From Chloroflexota bacterium (lineage in GTDB: Bacteria > Chloroflexota > Limnocylindria > Limnocylindrales > CSP1-4), in the NCBI GenBank assembly GCA_013695255.1, contig JACDAV010000325.1, positions 1 to 6,084 on the forward strand: 6,084 nt of DNA, read 5' to 3'. A program made the position numbers and the translations under genes. Below the pieces are notes generated by a model. The model was not told the DNA's origin. It worked only from the letters and a program-made list of their open reading frames with translations, and did not search any database. How positions within the stretch are numbered: position 1 is the first letter of the stretch; each line of letters opens with the position of its first letter. Below, piece after piece: positions 5,315 through 6,084 of the stretch.

Positions 5315-6084
5315 GCGCGGGCCGCCTCGGTCAGTCGTTCCGCCAGCGCCGGCGCGTCCGGGCCGGTGCCGAGGTGGACGAGAAACTCGCGGTTGCCCTC
5401 CGGGCCGAGGATCGGCGAGGCGATGACGCCGCGCGTGGCAAGCCCCTGCGCGCGGGCAAGCTTGACGATCCGGTCGAGCACCGCCCGGTGCGCCACGGGG
5501 TCGCGGACGACGCCGCCCTTCGCCCCGCCCCTGCCCACCTCGAACTGCGGCTTCACGAGGGCGAGGATGCGGGCGGCGTTGCCGCGGAACGTCGAGGCGA
5601 TCGGGCCGAGGACGAGCCCGAGCGAGATGAACGACACGTCGACCACAGCGAGGTCGACCGGCTCCGGCAGCGTGGCGGCGGTGAGGCCACGCGCGTTGAC
5701 CCGCTCCATCGAAACCACGCGCTCGTCGCGCCGCAATCGCTCCGCCAGCTGGCCGCGGCCCACGTCGAGCGCGTAGACGCGGCGAGCGCCGCGCTGGAGC
5801 AGGACGTCCGTGAAGCCGCCGGTCGACGCGCCGACGTCGAGGCAGGTCCAACCGGCCGGATCGATCGCGAAGGCGTCGAGCGCGGCCGCCAGCTTGTGTC
5901 CGCCGCGCGACACGTAGGGGTCGGGCTCAACGACGCTCACCGGGCTGGCGGCATCGAGCAGGTCGCCAGGCTTGCGGTCGAGCCGAGCGCCGTCTCCCTC
6001 CCCCACGCGCACCTTGCCCGCCAGCACCAGGGCCTGCGCTCGCGCGCGCGAGTCGACCAGCCCGCGGTCGACGAGGAGCTGGTC
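5311..6084 (-). CDS. tlyA: TlyA-family rRNA 2'-O-methyltransferase (N-terminus cut by the window edge)
   Basis: TlyA is an S-adenosylmethionine-dependent methyltransferase of the RrmJ/FtsJ fold that 2'-O-methylates rRNA (C1920 of 23S and, in the longer mycobacterial type, also C1409 of 16S, E. coli numbering). The frame is open to the right edge, giving 257 visible residues. An S4 RNA-binding domain opens it (DQLLVDRGLVDSRARAQAL, visible 1-19). VSRGGHKLAAALDAF follows at 58-72. The SAM-binding loop is LDVGASTGGFTDVLL (82-96). The K-D-K-E tetrad can be placed at K64 (RGGHK), D149 (VVDVSF), K178 (VKPQFE) and E233 (GNREF). By comparison with Mycobacterium tuberculosis TlyA as I recall it, about five to ten N-terminal residues are missing. 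A GTG at 6027 falls inside the S4 domain and is not the true start. The old name hemolysin is a misannotation of this family. Confidence 0.95.
   Translation of the reverse strand, partial: DQLLVDRGLVDSRARAQALVLAGKVRVGEGDGARLDRKPGDLLDAASPVSVVEPDPYVSRGGHKLAAALDAFAIDPAGWTCLDVGASTGGFTDVLLQRGARRVYALDVGRGQLAERLRRDERVVSMERVNARGLTAATLPEPVDLAVVDVSFISLGLVLGPIASTFRGNAARILALVKPQFEVGRGGAKGGVVRDPVAHRAVLDRIVKLARAQGLATRGVIASPILGPEGNREFLVHLGTGPDAPALAERLTEAARA

Noticed and set aside
2731..5776. Plus-strand open frames at 2731-3522, 3474-4121 and 4832-5776.
   Set aside because: Antisense shadows of the PH/SHOCT, xer, nadK and tlyA genes, with no recognisable domain.
5315..5851. Upstream extension of nadK to 5851.
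   Set aside because: It runs through tlyA in another frame and has no similarity to NAD kinases; the GTG at 5314 gives the normal length.
6025..6027. GTG at 6027 as the tlyA start.
   Set aside because: It lies within the S4 domain; the frame continues to the window edge with clear S4 sequence.

Overview
The window is a compact block of housekeeping genes from a high-GC bacterium (roughly 70% GC by eye), all read from the minus strand. From right to left (the direction of transcription) the genes are: tlyA-type rRNA methyltransferase (its first few codons lie beyond the right edge), nadK NAD kinase, a XerC/XerD tyrosine recombinase, a membrane protein with a bacterial PH-like domain and a C-terminal SHOCT domain, a short M50 site-2 protease, a small HD-domain protein, scpA and scpB. 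Every real gene is on one strand. The long plus-strand open frames are antisense shadows of these genes.

Gene junctions are very tight. tlyA/nadK, protease/HD and scpA/scpB share a 4-base GTGA stop-start overlap. nadK/xer and HD/scpA are separated by 2 and 1 bases. The xer stop codon lies in the Shine-Dalgarno sequence of the PH/SHOCT gene. The only real gap is 50 bases, between the PH/SHOCT gene and the protease. Five of the seven visible starts are GTG; the two membrane-protein genes start with ATG and have the best ribosome-binding sites. The whole set is probably one operon whose promoter lies beyond the right edge.

The order tlyA, nadK, xer, scpA, scpB matches the backbone of the cluster in Mycobacterium and relatives (tlyA-nadK-recN-...-xerD-...-parA-scpA-scpB-rluB). 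Here recN and parA are absent from the expected places, and a PH/SHOCT + M50 + HD insert separates xer from scpAB. An M50 protease just upstream of scpAB is, as I recall, also seen in Firmicutes and Chloroflexota. High GC, GTG starts and this order suggest Chloroflexota (for example a Limnocylindria-like lineage) or a deep-branching actinobacterial lineage; the sequence alone does not decide.

Functionally the block joins ribosome modification (TlyA), NADP supply (NadK), chromosome dimer resolution (Xer) and chromosome condensation (ScpA and ScpB, partners of SMC). The three middle genes have no assigned role. I see no mobile element, CRISPR array, RNA gene or clear defence system. The most noteworthy points are the altered cluster composition and the uncharacterised three-gene insert.
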